From NCBI RefSeq assembly GCF_026167665.1, contig NZ_CP098740.1, forward strand, positions 4,154,001 to 4,218,000: DNA of 64,000 nucleotides, written 5' to 3'. The translations under genes were made by a program, and so were the position numbers. The first letter of the stretch is position 1. The number at the start of each line of letters is the position of its first letter. The notes beneath the pieces were generated by a model. The model made no database searches, was not told the DNA's origin, and saw only the letters and a program-made list of their open reading frames with translations. The stretch is from Streptomyces drozdowiczii. Its GTDB lineage: Bacteria; Actinomycetota; Actinomycetes; Streptomycetales; Streptomycetaceae. Below, piece after piece: positions 1 to 8,995 of the stretch.

Positions 1-1568
1 CGCTCTCCGCGTTCGGCCTCCAGCTCGCCACCATGGACGTCCGCGAACACGCCGACGCCCACCACCACGCCCTCGGCCAGCTCTTCGACCGGCTCGGCGA
101 GGAATCCTGGCGCTACGCCGACATGCCCCGCGACTACCGGCAGAAGCTCCTCGCCAAGGAACTGCGCTCCCGCCGCCCCCTCGCCCCCACCCCGGCCCCG
201 CTCGACGCCGCCGGCGAGAAGACCCTCGGCGTCTTCCACACCATCAAGGAAGCCTTCCAGCGCTTCGGCCCCGAGGTCATCGAGTCCTACATCATCTCGA
301 TGTGCCAGGGCGCCGACGACGTCTTCGCCGCCGCCGTCCTCGCCCGCGAGGCCGGCCTCCTCGACCTCCACGCCGGCTGGGCCCAGATCGGCATCGTCCC
401 GCTCCTGGAGACCACCGACGAGCTGCGCGCCGCCGACGTCATCCTCGACGAGATGCTCGCCGACCCCTCCTACCGGCGCCTCGTCTCCCTGCGCGGCGAC
501 GTCCAGGAGGTCATGCTCGGCTACTCCGACTCCTCCAAGTTCGGCGGCATCACCACCTCCCAGTGGGAGATCCACCGCGCCCAGCGCCGCCTGCGCGACG
601 TCGCCCACCGCTACGGCGTACGGCTCCGCCTCTTCCACGGCCGCGGCGGCACCGTCGGCCGCGGCGGCGGCCCCTCGCACGACGCGATCCTCGCCCAGCC
701 CTGGGGCACCCTGGAGGGCGAGATCAAGGTCACCGAGCAGGGCGAGGTCATCTCCGACAAGTACCTCATCCCCGCGCTCGCCCGGGAGAACCTGGAACTG
801 ACCGTCGCGGCCACCCTCCAGGCGTCCGCCCTGCACACCGCGCCCCGCCAGTCCGACGAGGCCCTGGCCCGCTGGGACGCGGCCATGGACACCGTCTCCG
901 ACGCCGCCCACGCCGCCTACCGCAAGCTGGTCGAGGACCCCGACCTCCCGTCGTACTTCCTCGCCTCCACCCCGGTGGACCAGCTCGCCAACCTGCACCT
1001 CGGCTCGCGGCCCTCCCGCCGCCCCGGCTCCGGCGTCTCGCTCGACGGACTGCGCGCCATCCCGTGGGTCTTCGGCTGGACCCAGTCCCGCCAGATCGTC
1101 CCCGGCTGGTTCGGCGTCGGCTCCGGCCTCAAGGCCCTGCGCGAGGCCGGCCTCGACACGGTCCTGGACGAGATGCACGAGCAGTGGCACTTCTTCCGCA
1201 ACTTCATCTCCAACGTCGAGATGACCCTCGCCAAGACCGACCTGCGCATCGCCCGGCACTACGTCGACACCCTCGTCCCCGACGAGCTGAAGCACGTCTT
1301 CGACGTCATCGAGGCCGAGCACGCCCTCACCGTGCAGGAGGTCCTGCGCGTCACCGGCGGCGAGAAGCTGCTCGACACCAACCCGGTGCTCCAGCAGACC
1401 TTCGCCATCCGCGACGCCTACCTGGACCCGATCTCCTACCTCCAGGTCTCCCTGCTCGCCCGCCAGCGCCAGGCCGCCGAAGCCGGCGAGGAGGAGGACC
1501 CGCTCCTCGCCCGCGCCCTGCTGCTCACCGTCAACGGTGTCGCCGCGGGCCTCCGCAACACCGGCTGA
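1..1568 (+). CDS. ppc: Phosphoenolpyruvate carboxylase, C-terminal part (5' truncated by window edge)
   Basis: Carboxylates phosphoenolpyruvate to oxaloacetate, an anaplerotic cytoplasmic step. The open frame is already coding at base 3 (residues [17 protein letters not shown]), so the true start lies upstream and the ATG at 33 is internal. About 520 of the usual roughly 900 residues are present. Visible family signatures are [10 protein letters not shown], the catalytic glycine loop [21 protein letters not shown], and the conserved C-terminal RNTG that ends the protein. A strong hairpin follows the stop and separates it from a convergent membrane-protein gene. Confidence 0.97.
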   Translation, partial: LSAFGLQLATMDVREHADAHHHALGQLFDRLGEESWRYADMPRDYRQKLLAKELRSRRPLAPTPAPLDAAGEKTLGVFHTIKEAFQRFGPEVIESYIISMCQGADDVFAAAVLAREAGLLDLHAGWAQIGIVPLLETTDELRAADVILDEMLADPSYRRLVSLRGDVQEVMLGYSDSSKFGGITTSQWEIHRAQRRLRDVAHRYGVRLRLFHGRGGTVGRGGGPSHDAILAQPWGTLEGEIKVTEQGEVISDKYLIPALARENLELTVAATLQASALHTAPRQSDEALARWDAAMDTVSDAAHAAYRKLVEDPDLPSYFLASTPVDQLANLHLGSRPSRRPGSGVSLDGLRAIPWVFGWTQSRQIVPGWFGVGSGLKALREAGLDTVLDEMHEQWHFFRNFISNVEMTLAKTDLRIARHYVDTLVPDELKHVFDVIEAEHALTVQEVLRVTGGEKLLDTNPVLQQTFAIRDAYLDPISYLQVSLLARQRQAAEAGEEEDPLLARALLLTVNGVAAGLRNTG

Positions 1569-1583
1569 CCCGGCACCGCACGA

Positions 1584-1620
1584 CGACGGGGCGCGGGGAC
1601 CACCTCCCCGCGCCCCGTCG
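1584..1620. terminator. Bidirectional terminator hairpin between convergent genes
   Basis: A perfect 16-bp inverted repeat (1584-1599 with 1605-1620) around a 5-nt loop lies 15 nt after the ppc stop and just past the end of the minus-strand gene at 1626. It has no T tract, as is usual for Streptomyces hairpin terminators. Confidence 0.8.
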
Positions 1621-1625
1621 CGCGT

Positions 1626-2096
1626 TCACAGCGCGATGAACGCCGCCACCAGCAGCACCCCGCCCGCGATCCCGGTACCCCAGGCCGTCCGCGTCAGCCG
1701 CAGACCCCCGCCGATCACCAGGGCCGCCAGCACCAGCGCCCCGCCCAACGGCACCCACGCGTACAGGAAACCCGGCGCCCCCGTCCGCACCACCTCGTCC
1801 GTCCCCGGCTTCACCACCACCGGGAAACGGTCGCCCTTCCGCGCCGCCACCGAGCTGTCCACCGACACCCGCGACCGCGCCGCCGCCCCGTCCACCGGCG
1901 CGAACGACCCCGTGCACACGTCGTCACCGCACCCCGTCACCGTCATCGTCCCGTGCTCCCGGCCCTTGGCCAGCACGATGTGGTGCGCCGCGTCCCAGGA
2001 CGTCAGCACACCCGCCACCAGCAGCACCACGACGACGAGGCCGAGCGCCGCACTGCGGCCGTACACCAGGGCACGGTGGGAGGGGTTCCGCTTCAT
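1626..2096 (-). CDS. Small membrane protein of unknown function
   Basis: A 156-residue protein that I cannot assign to a named family. It has a basic N-terminus (MKRNPSHR), a hydrophobic segment at about residues 14-31, a central extracytoplasmic-looking stretch (about 32-108) with two cysteines in GCGDDVCTG that could form a disulfide, and two further hydrophobic segments near 110-133 and 137-156. It lies downstream of pth in the same direction and converges on ppc. The domain layout resembles DUF3592-type membrane proteins only in outline. Coding is supported by codon bias and a clean frame. Confidence 0.75.
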   Translation of the reverse strand: MKRNPSHRALVYGRSAALGLVVVVLLVAGVLTSWDAAHHIVLAKGREHGTMTVTGCGDDVCTGSFAPVDGAAARSRVSVDSSVAARKGDRFPVVVKPGTDEVVRTGAPGFLYAWVPLGGALVLAALVIGGGLRLTRTAWGTGIAGGVLLVAAFIAL

Positions 2097-2150
2097 GGGC
2101 CCAGATCCTTGGCCAGAGCCGCACGACCGGTCAAGCCGGGCCCGTACCCC

Positions 2151-2744
2151 TCAGGTGTTGTACGCGGACTGCGCCCGCTCCAGACCCTCCGCCAGCAGGC
2201 ACTCCACCGCGTCCGCCGCCCGGTCCACCTCGAACGCCAGCTCCTTGCGCTCCGCCGACGAGAAGTCCTTCAGCACGAAGTCCGCGACCTGCATCCGCCC
2301 CGGCGGCCGGCCGATCCCGAACCGCACCCGGTGATAGTCCGCGCCCATCGCCTTCGTCATCGACTTCAGCCCGTTGTGCCCGTTGTCCCCGCCGCCCAGC
2401 TTCAGCCGCAGCGTCCCGTAGTCGATGTCCAACTCGTCGTGGACCGCGACCACATGGTCCAGCGGCACCTTGTAGAAGTCCCGCAGCGCCGCCACCGGGC
2501 CGCCGGACAGATTCATGTACGACATCGGCTTCGCGACCACCACCCGGCGGCTCAGCGGTCCGGGCGGACCGATCCGGCCCTCCAGTACCTGCGCCTGCGC
2601 CTTCGGGGCGCGCTTGAACTTCCCGCCGATCCGCTCGGCGAGCAGGTCGGCGACCATGAAACCGACGTTGTGCCGGTTCGCCGCGTACTCGGGGCCGGGA
2701 TTGCCCAGCCCCACGATCAGCCAGGGGTCGGTGGCGTCGGACAT
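2151..2744 (-). CDS. pth: Peptidyl-tRNA hydrolase
   Basis: Releases peptide from peptidyl-tRNA that has dropped off the ribosome, recycling tRNA. The 197-residue length is normal for bacterial Pth. The N-terminal signature [20 protein letters not shown] contains the conserved Asn15 and the catalytic His25; the second signature region [10 protein letters not shown] supplies the conserved Asp, and [12 protein letters not shown] is also typical. It is the last of the minus-strand series glmU-prs-rplY-pth. A hairpin lies between rplY and pth, so pth may receive only read-through transcription or have its own promoter. Confidence 0.97.
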   Translation of the reverse strand: MSDATDPWLIVGLGNPGPEYAANRHNVGFMVADLLAERIGGKFKRAPKAQAQVLEGRIGPPGPLSRRVVVAKPMSYMNLSGGPVAALRDFYKVPLDHVVAVHDELDIDYGTLRLKLGGGDNGHNGLKSMTKAMGADYHRVRFGIGRPPGRMQVADFVLKDFSSAERKELAFEVDRAADAVECLLAEGLERAQSAYNT

Positions 2745-2783
2745 CGCGCGAAGTCTCCTCGTACAGGGGAAGCGGACAGGAAA

Positions 2784-2825
2784 ACGGGGCGGCGGCTCCC
2801 TCGTGAAGGGAGACCACCGCCCCGT
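2784..2825 (-). terminator. Hairpin between rplY and pth (terminator or attenuator)
   Basis: An inverted repeat with outer arms ACGGGGCGG and CCGCCCCGT and inner arms CTCCCT and AGGGAG lies 24 nt after the rplY stop and 40 nt before the pth start, reading on the minus strand. Because pth follows in the same direction it may be a partial terminator. Confidence 0.6.
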
Positions 2826-2848
2826 CAGTCAAGCAGGCGGGAGAAGGC

Positions 2849-3436
2849 TCAGGCCTCCTCGCCCGCCTCCTCGGCGGCCTCGGCGGCCGGCTCCTCGGCC
2901 TGCGCGGCGACGACCTGGAGCACGATGGCGTCCTCGTCACCGGCGAGCACGGAGCCCTTGGGCAGCGTGATGTCCTTGGCGAGCACCGACGCACCGGCGT
3001 CCAGGCCCTGCACGGAGACCGTGACCGACTCGGGGATGTGGGTGGCCTCGGCCTCGACGAGCAGGGTCGCCTGCACGTACTCCAGCAGGTTGCCGCCCGG
3101 GGCCAGGTCGCCCTCGGCGTGCACCGCGACCTCGACGTTGACCTTCTCGCCGCGCTTCACGGTCAGCAGGTCGACGTGCTCGATGTCGCCCTTGAGCGGG
3201 TTGCGCTGCACGGCCTTGGGGATGACCAGGGCGTCCTTGCCGTCGATCTCCAGACCGATCAGGACGTTGGCGGTACGGAGCGCGAGCAGCAGCTCGTGGC
3301 CCGGAAGGGTGATGTGGACCGGCTCGGCACCGTGGCCGTAGACGACCGCGGGGACCTGGTGGGCACGGCGCGCGCGGCGGGCGGCACCCTTGCCGAACTC
3401 GGTACGGACCTGGGCGGCGAGCTTGATCTCGGCCAT
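2849..3436 (-). CDS. rplY: 50S ribosomal protein L25 / general stress protein Ctc
   Basis: Binds 5S rRNA in the large ribosomal subunit; the long Ctc/TL5 form is linked to stress in other bacteria. The 195-residue product starts MAEIKLAAQVRTEFGKGAARRAR, the usual Streptomyces N-terminus. The start at 3436 is chosen because a good ribosome-binding site (GAGGAG) lies just upstream, whereas the upstream ATG in frame only adds a non-conserved leader. An L25 domain (about 1-95) is followed by a TL5-type C-terminal domain and an acidic Ala/Glu-rich tail (EEPAAEAAEEAGEEA), typical of actinobacteria. Confidence 0.95.
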   Translation of the reverse strand: MAEIKLAAQVRTEFGKGAARRARRAHQVPAVVYGHGAEPVHITLPGHELLLALRTANVLIGLEIDGKDALVIPKAVQRNPLKGDIEHVDLLTVKRGEKVNVEVAVHAEGDLAPGGNLLEYVQATLLVEAEATHIPESVTVSVQGLDAGASVLAKDITLPKGSVLAGDEDAIVLQVVAAQAEEPAAEAAEEAGEEA

Positions 3437-3629
3437 GGCGGCACTCCTCGTGAGGTGACGGAAAGAACGGACGGTCACCCGGCCAACAACTGGCCTGCTA
3501 CGAAGAGCGCGCCGATAACGGATCGCCGTACATGAGTACGGCCTCCCTCGCCGAGCAACTCGCTGAGTCTACCCGGCGGGGAGGCCGCACCCCAAAGTGG
3601 ATCAGCGGCGACGAGGTCGCCGCGGGTTC

Positions 3630-4604
3630 CTACTGCTCCTCGAAGAGGCTCGTGACCGAGCCGTCCTCGAAGACCTCGCGCACCGCGCGGGCGATCGTCG
3701 GGGCGATCGACAGCACCTTGATCTTGTCGAGCTCCAGCTCACCCGGCGTCGGCAGGGTGTCCGTGAACACGAACTCGCTGACCTTCGAGTTCTTCAGGCG
3801 GTCCGCCGCGGGGCCCGAGAGCACACCGTGCGTCGCCGTCACTATGACGTCCTCGGCGCCGTGCGCGAACAGGGCGTCGGCGGCGGCGCAGATCGTGCCG
3901 CCCGTGTCGATCATGTCGTCGACCAGGACGCAGACCCGGCCCTTCACATTGCCGACGACCTCGTGGACGGTCACCTGGTTGGCGACGTCCTTGTCGCGGC
4001 GCTTGTGCACGATCGCCAGCGGGGCGTCGAGCCGGTCGCACCAGCGGTCGGCGACGCGCACCCGGCCGGCGTCCGGCGAGACGATCGTCAGCTTGGAGCG
4101 GTCCACCTTGGCGCCCACGTAGTCCGCCAGGATCGGCAGCGCGAACAGGTGGTCCACCGGGCCGTCGAAGAAGCCCTGGATCTGGTCCGTGTGCAGGTCG
4201 ACCGTGAGGATGCGGTCGGCGCCCGCCGTCTTCATCAGGTCCGCGATCAGACGGGCCGAGATCGGCTCGCGGCCGCGGTGCTTCTTGTCCTGGCGGGCGT
4301 AGCCGTAGAACGGCACGATCACCGTGATCGAGCGGGCCGACGCGCGCTTCAGCGCGTCGATCATGATCAGCTGCTCCATGATCCACTTGTTGATCGGAGC
4401 CGTGTGGCTCTGGATCAGGAAGCAGTCCGCGCCACGCGCCGACTCCTGGAAGCGGACGTAGATCTCACCGTTGGCGAAATCGAAGGCCTTCGTCGGCACG
4501 AGGCCGACACCCAGCTGGTGCGCGACCTCCTCGGCCAGCTCGGGGTGGGCGCGGCCGGAGAAGAGCATCAGTTTCTTCTCGCCGGTCGTCTTGATCCCGG
4601 TCAC
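3630..4604 (-). CDS. prs: Ribose-phosphate pyrophosphokinase (PRPP synthetase)
   Basis: Makes PRPP from ribose 5-phosphate and ATP for purine, pyrimidine, histidine, tryptophan and NAD synthesis. The 324 residues match class I enzymes. Seen in order: an N-terminal LFSGRAHPELA, the flexible-loop region YGYARQDKKHRGREPISARL, the metal-binding DLHTDQIQGFF near residue 136, and the PRPP-binding loop VCVLVDDMIDTGGT near residue 227. It lies 120 nt downstream of glmU in the same orientation, an arrangement common in actinobacteria and linking UDP-GlcNAc and nucleotide supply. Confidence 0.97.
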   Translation of the reverse strand: MTGIKTTGEKKLMLFSGRAHPELAEEVAHQLGVGLVPTKAFDFANGEIYVRFQESARGADCFLIQSHTAPINKWIMEQLIMIDALKRASARSITVIVPFYGYARQDKKHRGREPISARLIADLMKTAGADRILTVDLHTDQIQGFFDGPVDHLFALPILADYVGAKVDRSKLTIVSPDAGRVRVADRWCDRLDAPLAIVHKRRDKDVANQVTVHEVVGNVKGRVCVLVDDMIDTGGTICAAADALFAHGAEDVIVTATHGVLSGPAADRLKNSKVSEFVFTDTLPTPGELELDKIKVLSIAPTIARAVREVFEDGSVTSLFEEQ

Positions 4605-4724
4605 AGCACAGTCTCCTCAGACGTGTTCCTGGCGCCGCACGCAGATGTCCCGATGTGCAACGAGCCAGCCGAAATGGGGTGAGCATCTATCACGGTACGC
4701 GGTGCTGGACGCACCTGTTTCCGG

Positions 4725-6172
4725 TCAGCTTTCGCCGGCCGGCCTCTCCTCCGCCGCCTGAGCCGCCTGCGCGGCGGCGCTTCCGGGACGCTTGCGCGCC
4801 ACCCAACCCTCGATATTCCTTTGCTGGCCCCGGGCCACGGCCAGCGAACCGGACGGTACGTCCTTCGTGATGACCGAGCCGGCGGCGGTGTAAACCCCGT
4901 CCCCGACCGTGACGGGAGCCACAAACATATTGTCCGACCCGGTACGGCAGTGCGACCCGATCGTCGTGTGGTGCTTGGCCACCCCGTCGTAGTTCACGAA
5001 CACGCTCGCGGCGCCGATGTTGGTGTGGTCGCCGATGGTGGCGTCACCCACGTACGACAGGTGCGGGACCTTGGTCCCCTCGCCGATCGTCGCGTTCTTC
5101 ATCTCGACGTACGTCCCCGCCTTGGCCTTCGGGCCCAGCTTGGTGCCCGGCCGCAGGTAGGCGTACGGGCCCACCGTCGCGCCCGGGCCCACCTCGGCGC
5201 CGTCCGCCACCGTGTTGTCCACCCGCGCGCCCGCGTGCACGACGGTGTCCGTCAGCCGCGAGTTCGGGCCGACCTCGGCGTCCTCCGCGAGGTGCGTGGC
5301 GCCCAGCAGCTGGGTCCCCGGGTGCACGATCGCGTCCCGCTCGAAGGTGACCGTGACGTCGATCAGCGTCGAGCCGGGGTCGACCACGGTCACACCGGCC
5401 GTCATGGCACGCTCGAGCAGCCGCTGGTTCAGCAGCCGGCGGGCCTCCGCCAGCTGGACGCGGTTGTTGATGCCCAGGATCTCGCGGTGGTCGCCCGCCA
5501 CGGAGGCGCCGACCCGGTGGCCGGCCTCGCGCAGGATCGACAGCACGTCGGTGAGGTACTCCTCGCCCTGGCTGTTGTCCGTCCGTACCTGGCCGAGCGC
5601 CTCGGCGAGGAGCTTGCCGTCGAACGCGAACACCCCGGAGTTGATCTCCCGGATCGCCCGCTGCTCGTCGCTCGCGTCCTTGTGCTCCACGATCGCGGTG
5701 ACCGCGCCGGAGGCCGCGTCGCGCACGATCCGGCCGTAGCCGGTGGAGTCGGGGACCTCGGCGCTGAGCACGGTGACGGCGTTGCCGTCGGCGGTGTGCG
5801 TGGCGGCGAGGGCGGCCAGCGTCCCGCCGGACAGCAGCGGGGTGTCCCCGCACACGACGACGACGGTGCCCTCGACGGTCCCGCCCAGCTCGCCGAGCGC
5901 GACCCGCACCGCGTTGCCGGTGCCCTTCTGCTCGGCCTGGTAGGCGGTGCGCACCTGCGCGTCGGCGCCGGTGAGGTGGGCGGTGACCTGCTCGTGCGCG
6001 TGGCCCACGACCACGACGAGGTGCTGGGGGTCCAGCTCGCGGGAGGCGGCGACGACATGACCGACGAGCGAGCGCCCGGAGATCTCGTGCAGAACCTTGG
6101 GGTCTTCGACTTCATGCGGGTGCCCTCACCCGCTGCGAGGACGACGACGGCTGCCGGGCGTACGGAGCTCAC
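4725..6172 (-). CDS. glmU: Bifunctional GlmU, apparent frameshift near the N-terminus
   Basis: Acetylates glucosamine 1-phosphate and couples it to UTP, giving UDP-GlcNAc for peptidoglycan. A GTG start at 6172 gives MSSVRPAAVVVLAAGEGTRM, the pyrophosphorylase nucleotide-binding signature. The frame is lost in the G run at 6099-6102 (a C run on the coding strand), where one base appears missing: restoring it turns MKSKTPRFCT into the family sequence MKSKTPKVLHEISGR and joins the remaining 430 residues. The C-terminal half has the left-handed beta-helix hexapeptides and the acetyltransferase segment VNYDGVAKHHTTIG. Since glmU is normally essential, I read the break as a sequence error. Confidence 0.9.
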
Positions 6173-6240
6173 GAATAGGCCCTTCGGCTTCGGGTGGTGG
6201 ACATCCGCAGGATACCGGGGGGTGTCGGGCCGGACATGGG

Positions 6241-6273
6241 CGCGGGCCCCGACCAGAGTGGTCGGGGCCCGCG
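6241..6273 (-). terminator. Terminator of tRNA-Gln
   Basis: A perfect 15-bp inverted repeat (6241-6255 with 6259-6273) with a 3-nt loop begins 9 nt beyond the 3' end of the minus-strand tRNA and lies between it and the glmU start. Confidence 0.85.
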
Positions 6274-6281
6274 AAGCCAGG

Positions 6282-6353
6282 CTCCCCCGCCAGGACTCGA
6301 ACCCGGACAGATGGCACCAAAAGCCACAGTGCTGCCAATTACACCACGGGGGA
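6282..6353 (-). tRNA. tRNA-Gln (anticodon UUG)
   Basis: A 72-nt cloverleaf reads on the minus strand. The acceptor arm is TCCCCCG paired with CGGGGGA, the anticodon stem is GTGGC/GCCAT around loop TTTTGGT (anticodon TTG), and the T loop is GGTTCGAGTCC. The discriminator is G and the 3' CCA is not encoded. It is followed by a strong hairpin. Confidence 0.96.
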
Positions 6354-6522
6354 ACAAACCCGAGCTAAACGGACATTGGTCCGGATCGCCGGATCGGCAC
6401 CCAACACTATGCCGTACCAAGCCCCTTGTATGCGACGAGGATGCGGTTGCCCGCGGTGGAACGTGCGACGTGCTGTGCAGGTCACCCGAAAATGGGATGC
6501 GGGCGCCCGTACGCTGGATGCC

Positions 6523-7824
6523 ATGACCGCAACGGGGGAAGACCGGGAAGCGGCGGGTCCGACCACCCGTGGCTACTGGTGGTGGGAACGGCGACGGAGC
6601 GTCGCGCTGGATGTGGGGCTCGCGCTCGTTTCGGCGGCGGAGTGCGGGCTCGAAGGGGTGGACTTCGCGGGGGACACCGGGCTGCCGGTGCCCTTCGGGG
6701 TGGTGTTCGGGCTGATCGCGGGGGCCGTGCTGCTGGTGCGGCGGCGGTGGCCGATCGCCGTGGTGCTGGTCTCGATCGCGACGACGCCCGCCGAGATGGG
6801 CTTCCTGATGGGCCTCGTCGGCCTGTACACACTGGCCGCGTCCGAGGTGCCCCGGCGGATCACCGCGGTGCTGATGAGCATGTCCCTGGTGGGGACGTTC
6901 ATCGTGACGTACGTACGGCTCCGCCAGGGCGTGGACGAGAACGCCGACTTCGGGCCCGGCGACTGGTACGTGCCCATGCTCTCCCTCTTCATGGCCGTCG
7001 GGCTGACCGCCCCGCCCGTGCTGTTCGGGCTGTACATAGGGGCCCGGCGCCGCCTGATGGAGAGCCTGCGGGAGCGCGCGGACTCGCTGGAGCGGGAGCT
7101 GTCACTGCTCGCGGACCGGGCCGAGGAGCGGGCCGAGTGGGCCCGTACGGAGGAGCGGACCCGGATCGCCCGCGAGATGCACGACGTGGTCGCCCACCGG
7201 GTGAGCCTGATGGTCGTGCACGCGGCGGCGCTCCAGGCCGTGGCGCCCAAGGACCCCGCGAAGGCCGTGCGCAACGCGGCGCTCGTCGGCGAGATGGGGC
7301 GCCAGGCGCTCACCGAGCTGCGCGAGATGCTGGGCGTCCTGCGCACCGGTGACCCCGCACCGGCCCGGGTGCAGCAGGTGCCCCTGGCCTCCGTGGGCCG
7401 GGCGGCCCAGGCCGCGGCGGAGGACGGACCCCGGCTGGAGGAGGTCGAGGCGCTGGTCGGCCAGTCCCGGGCGGCGGGCATGACCGTCGAGCTGTCGGTC
7501 GAGGGGTCCGTCCGCGGGTACGCGCCCGAGGTCGAGCAGACGGCGTACCGGGTGGTGCAGGAGGCCCTGACCAACGTCCACAAGCACGCGGCGGGCGCGA
7601 AGACGTGGGTGCGGCTGGCGCACCGGGGCGCCGAGGTCGCCATGCAGGTGGAGAACGGCCCCACGGACGCGGCGACCGCCGACGCGGGCCTCCCCAGCGG
7701 CGGAAACGGCCTGGTCGGCATGCGCGAACGCGTCCTGGCCCTGGGCGGCGTCTTCGTCTCGGGCCCGACGGACGCGGGCGGCTTCAGGGTTTCAGCGGTC
7801 CTCCCGGACGAGAACGGCGCCTGA
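6523..7824 (+). CDS. Sensor histidine kinase, NarL/LuxR-partner type, orphan
   Basis: A 433-residue membrane sensor kinase. Four to five hydrophobic segments span about residues 20-185, followed by a coiled linker (about 187-215), a HisKA_3 dimerisation domain with the phospho-acceptor motif REMHDVVAHRVS (His220), and a C-terminal HATPase domain with an N box in EALTNVHKHA and a G box in GGNGLVGMRERV. The start at 6523 is the ATG opening MTATGEDREA. Kinases of this subfamily normally sit beside a LuxR-type response regulator; none is present here, so its partner must be elsewhere. The signal is unknown. Confidence 0.92.
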   Translation: MTATGEDREAAGPTTRGYWWWERRRSVALDVGLALVSAAECGLEGVDFAGDTGLPVPFGVVFGLIAGAVLLVRRRWPIAVVLVSIATTPAEMGFLMGLVGLYTLAASEVPRRITAVLMSMSLVGTFIVTYVRLRQGVDENADFGPGDWYVPMLSLFMAVGLTAPPVLFGLYIGARRRLMESLRERADSLERELSLLADRAEERAEWARTEERTRIAREMHDVVAHRVSLMVVHAAALQAVAPKDPAKAVRNAALVGEMGRQALTELREMLGVLRTGDPAPARVQQVPLASVGRAAQAAAEDGPRLEEVEALVGQSRAAGMTVELSVEGSVRGYAPEVEQTAYRVVQEALTNVHKHAAGAKTWVRLAHRGAEVAMQVENGPTDAATADAGLPSGGNGLVGMRERVLALGGVFVSGPTDAGGFRVSAVLPDENGA

Positions 7825-7852
7825 ATCCCGCCCGGCGGTGGGCATTTCAAGC

Positions 7853-7873
7853 CCGTCCGGCGTTTGCGGACGG
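7853..7873. terminator. Hairpin downstream of the sensor kinase
   Basis: A 7-bp inverted repeat CCGTCCG / CGGACGG with a 7-nt loop lies 28 nt after the kinase stop and 55 nt before the end of the convergent SUKH-3 gene. Confidence 0.5.
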
Positions 7874-7928
7874 AACCCTCGCGGTGGTGACCGCCCGCCC
7901 GGTGTGAACCGGCGTCGCCGGAAACCGC

Positions 7929-8453
7929 TCAGCCCGAGACCAGCCGCTCCGGCTGCAACCCCGTCACCAGCGTCGCCAGCGCCGTATCGATGTCCTGGCC
8001 CAGATACCAGTCCCCGGTGTGGTCGATGGAGTACACCCGCCCCGCCAGGTCGATCGCCAGGACGGCCTGCCCGTCCCCCTCCTCGCCGAGCGGCGCGACC
8101 TCGGTCGCCAGCGCGCGGCCGAGGTCGCCCAGGGTGCGGGCGAGGTGCAGCCCGCTCAGCGGGTCGATGCGGACGGCCGGCGGCGCGATCTGGCGCCCCG
8201 GCGCGGTGGCGGTGATGTGGAGGCCCCCGAACTCCGCCCACGCCTCGACCGCCGCCGGGAAGACGGCGTGCTGGTGCCCGGCGGGCGAGGCGTGCGAGCG
8301 CAGGGCGTCGGCCCACTCCTCGGCCTGGCGGATGTCCCAGCGGCCGGGCGCCCAGCCGGCGGCGCGCAGGGCGGCGTCGACGGCGACGGGGAAGCGGGTG
8401 GCGGACTGCCGGTCGGGGCCGGTCTGCCGGGGCAGGTCGGTGCGGTCGTGCAT
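7929..8453 (-). CDS. SUKH-3 family immunity-type protein
   Basis: A 174-residue protein starting MHDRTDLPRQ. The core (ALRAAGWAPGRWDI, VFPAAVEAWAEFGGL, then FSIDHTG-like VYSIDHTGDWYLG) matches the SUKH-3 group of the SMI1/KNR4 superfamily, which in bacterial toxin systems act as immunity proteins binding a cognate nuclease or deaminase. It starts 8 nt after the stop of the upstream YwqJ-type deaminase gene, so the two are very likely co-transcribed as a toxin-domain/immunity-domain pair. That pairing is inference from domain context; no target interaction can be seen in the sequence. Confidence 0.85.
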   Translation of the reverse strand: MHDRTDLPRQTGPDRQSATRFPVAVDAALRAAGWAPGRWDIRQAEEWADALRSHASPAGHQHAVFPAAVEAWAEFGGLHITATAPGRQIAPPAVRIDPLSGLHLARTLGDLGRALATEVAPLGEEGDGQAVLAIDLAGRVYSIDHTGDWYLGQDIDTALATLVTGLQPERLVSG

Positions 8454-8461
8454 GGGCGCGG

Positions 8462-8995
8462 TCAGCTCTTCTCTGCGGTGGTGGCCGCGCCGCTCGCGGT
8501 GAGGTCGACCGGGCGCACGCCGAAGTGGGCGAGCATGACGGCACAGGAGCGGCAGGGCGCCGCGTAGCTGCCGTGCAGCGGGTCGCCGTCCTCGCGGATG
8601 CGGCGGGCGGTGAGCCGGGCGTGCTTCAGGGCGCGGCGGGCCTCGCCGTTGGTGAGCGGCTTGCGCTGGGCGCGCTTGGAGCGCCCGGCCTCGGCGGCGG
8701 TGAGGTGCCGGGAGAGGAGTATGGCCTCGGGGCAGCGGCCGGTGAACCGTTCGCGCTGCGCGCTGGGGAGGGTGTCCAGGAAGTCCTGGACGAGGTGGTG
8801 CAGGACCGGCGGCTGGTCGCCCTTGCCGGCGGTGCAGGTGAGTGTCTCGCCCCGTACGGACAGGGCGGCGGCGACGGCGGGCAGGATGCCGTCGCGGCGC
8901 TGGCCGAGCCGGGGCGCGGGGCCCTTCTCGGTGCTGCTCCAGCTGAGTCGCGGGTCCCCGGTCGTGACGGTCTGTGCAGAGTGTGCGGTGTGCAT
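8462..8995 (-). CDS. YwqJ-like deaminase-fold protein
   Basis: A 177-residue protein with the zinc-dependent cytidine-deaminase-fold signature in the YwqJ form: Cys88-Pro-Glu90 (CPEAILLSRHL) supplies the first zinc ligand and the proton-shuttling glutamate, and APCRSC (Cys148, Cys151) supplies the other two ligands. YwqJ-family domains are usually C-terminal toxin tips of polymorphic toxins that act on nucleic acids or nucleotides; here the protein is short, has no signal peptide or delivery domain, and is followed by a SUKH-3 gene. The start at 8995 has an AGGG upstream; an in-frame ATG at 9043 is possible but less convincing. Confidence 0.85.
   Translation of the reverse strand: MHTAHSAQTVTTGDPRLSWSSTEKGPAPRLGQRRDGILPAVAAALSVRGETLTCTAGKGDQPPVLHHLVQDFLDTLPSAQRERFTGRCPEAILLSRHLTAAEAGRSKRAQRKPLTNGEARRALKHARLTARRIREDGDPLHGSYAAPCRSCAVMLAHFGVRPVDLTASGAATTAEKS

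Noticed and set aside
302..1639. Arg/Pro-rich 445-codon frame overlapping ppc
   Set aside because: Shifted reading of ppc; composition is that of a frame shadow and PEPC motifs are in the other frame.
6282..6353. tRNA-Gln as an integration site for a genomic island
   Set aside because: No integrase, no partial repeat of the tRNA end nearby, and flanking genes are core.
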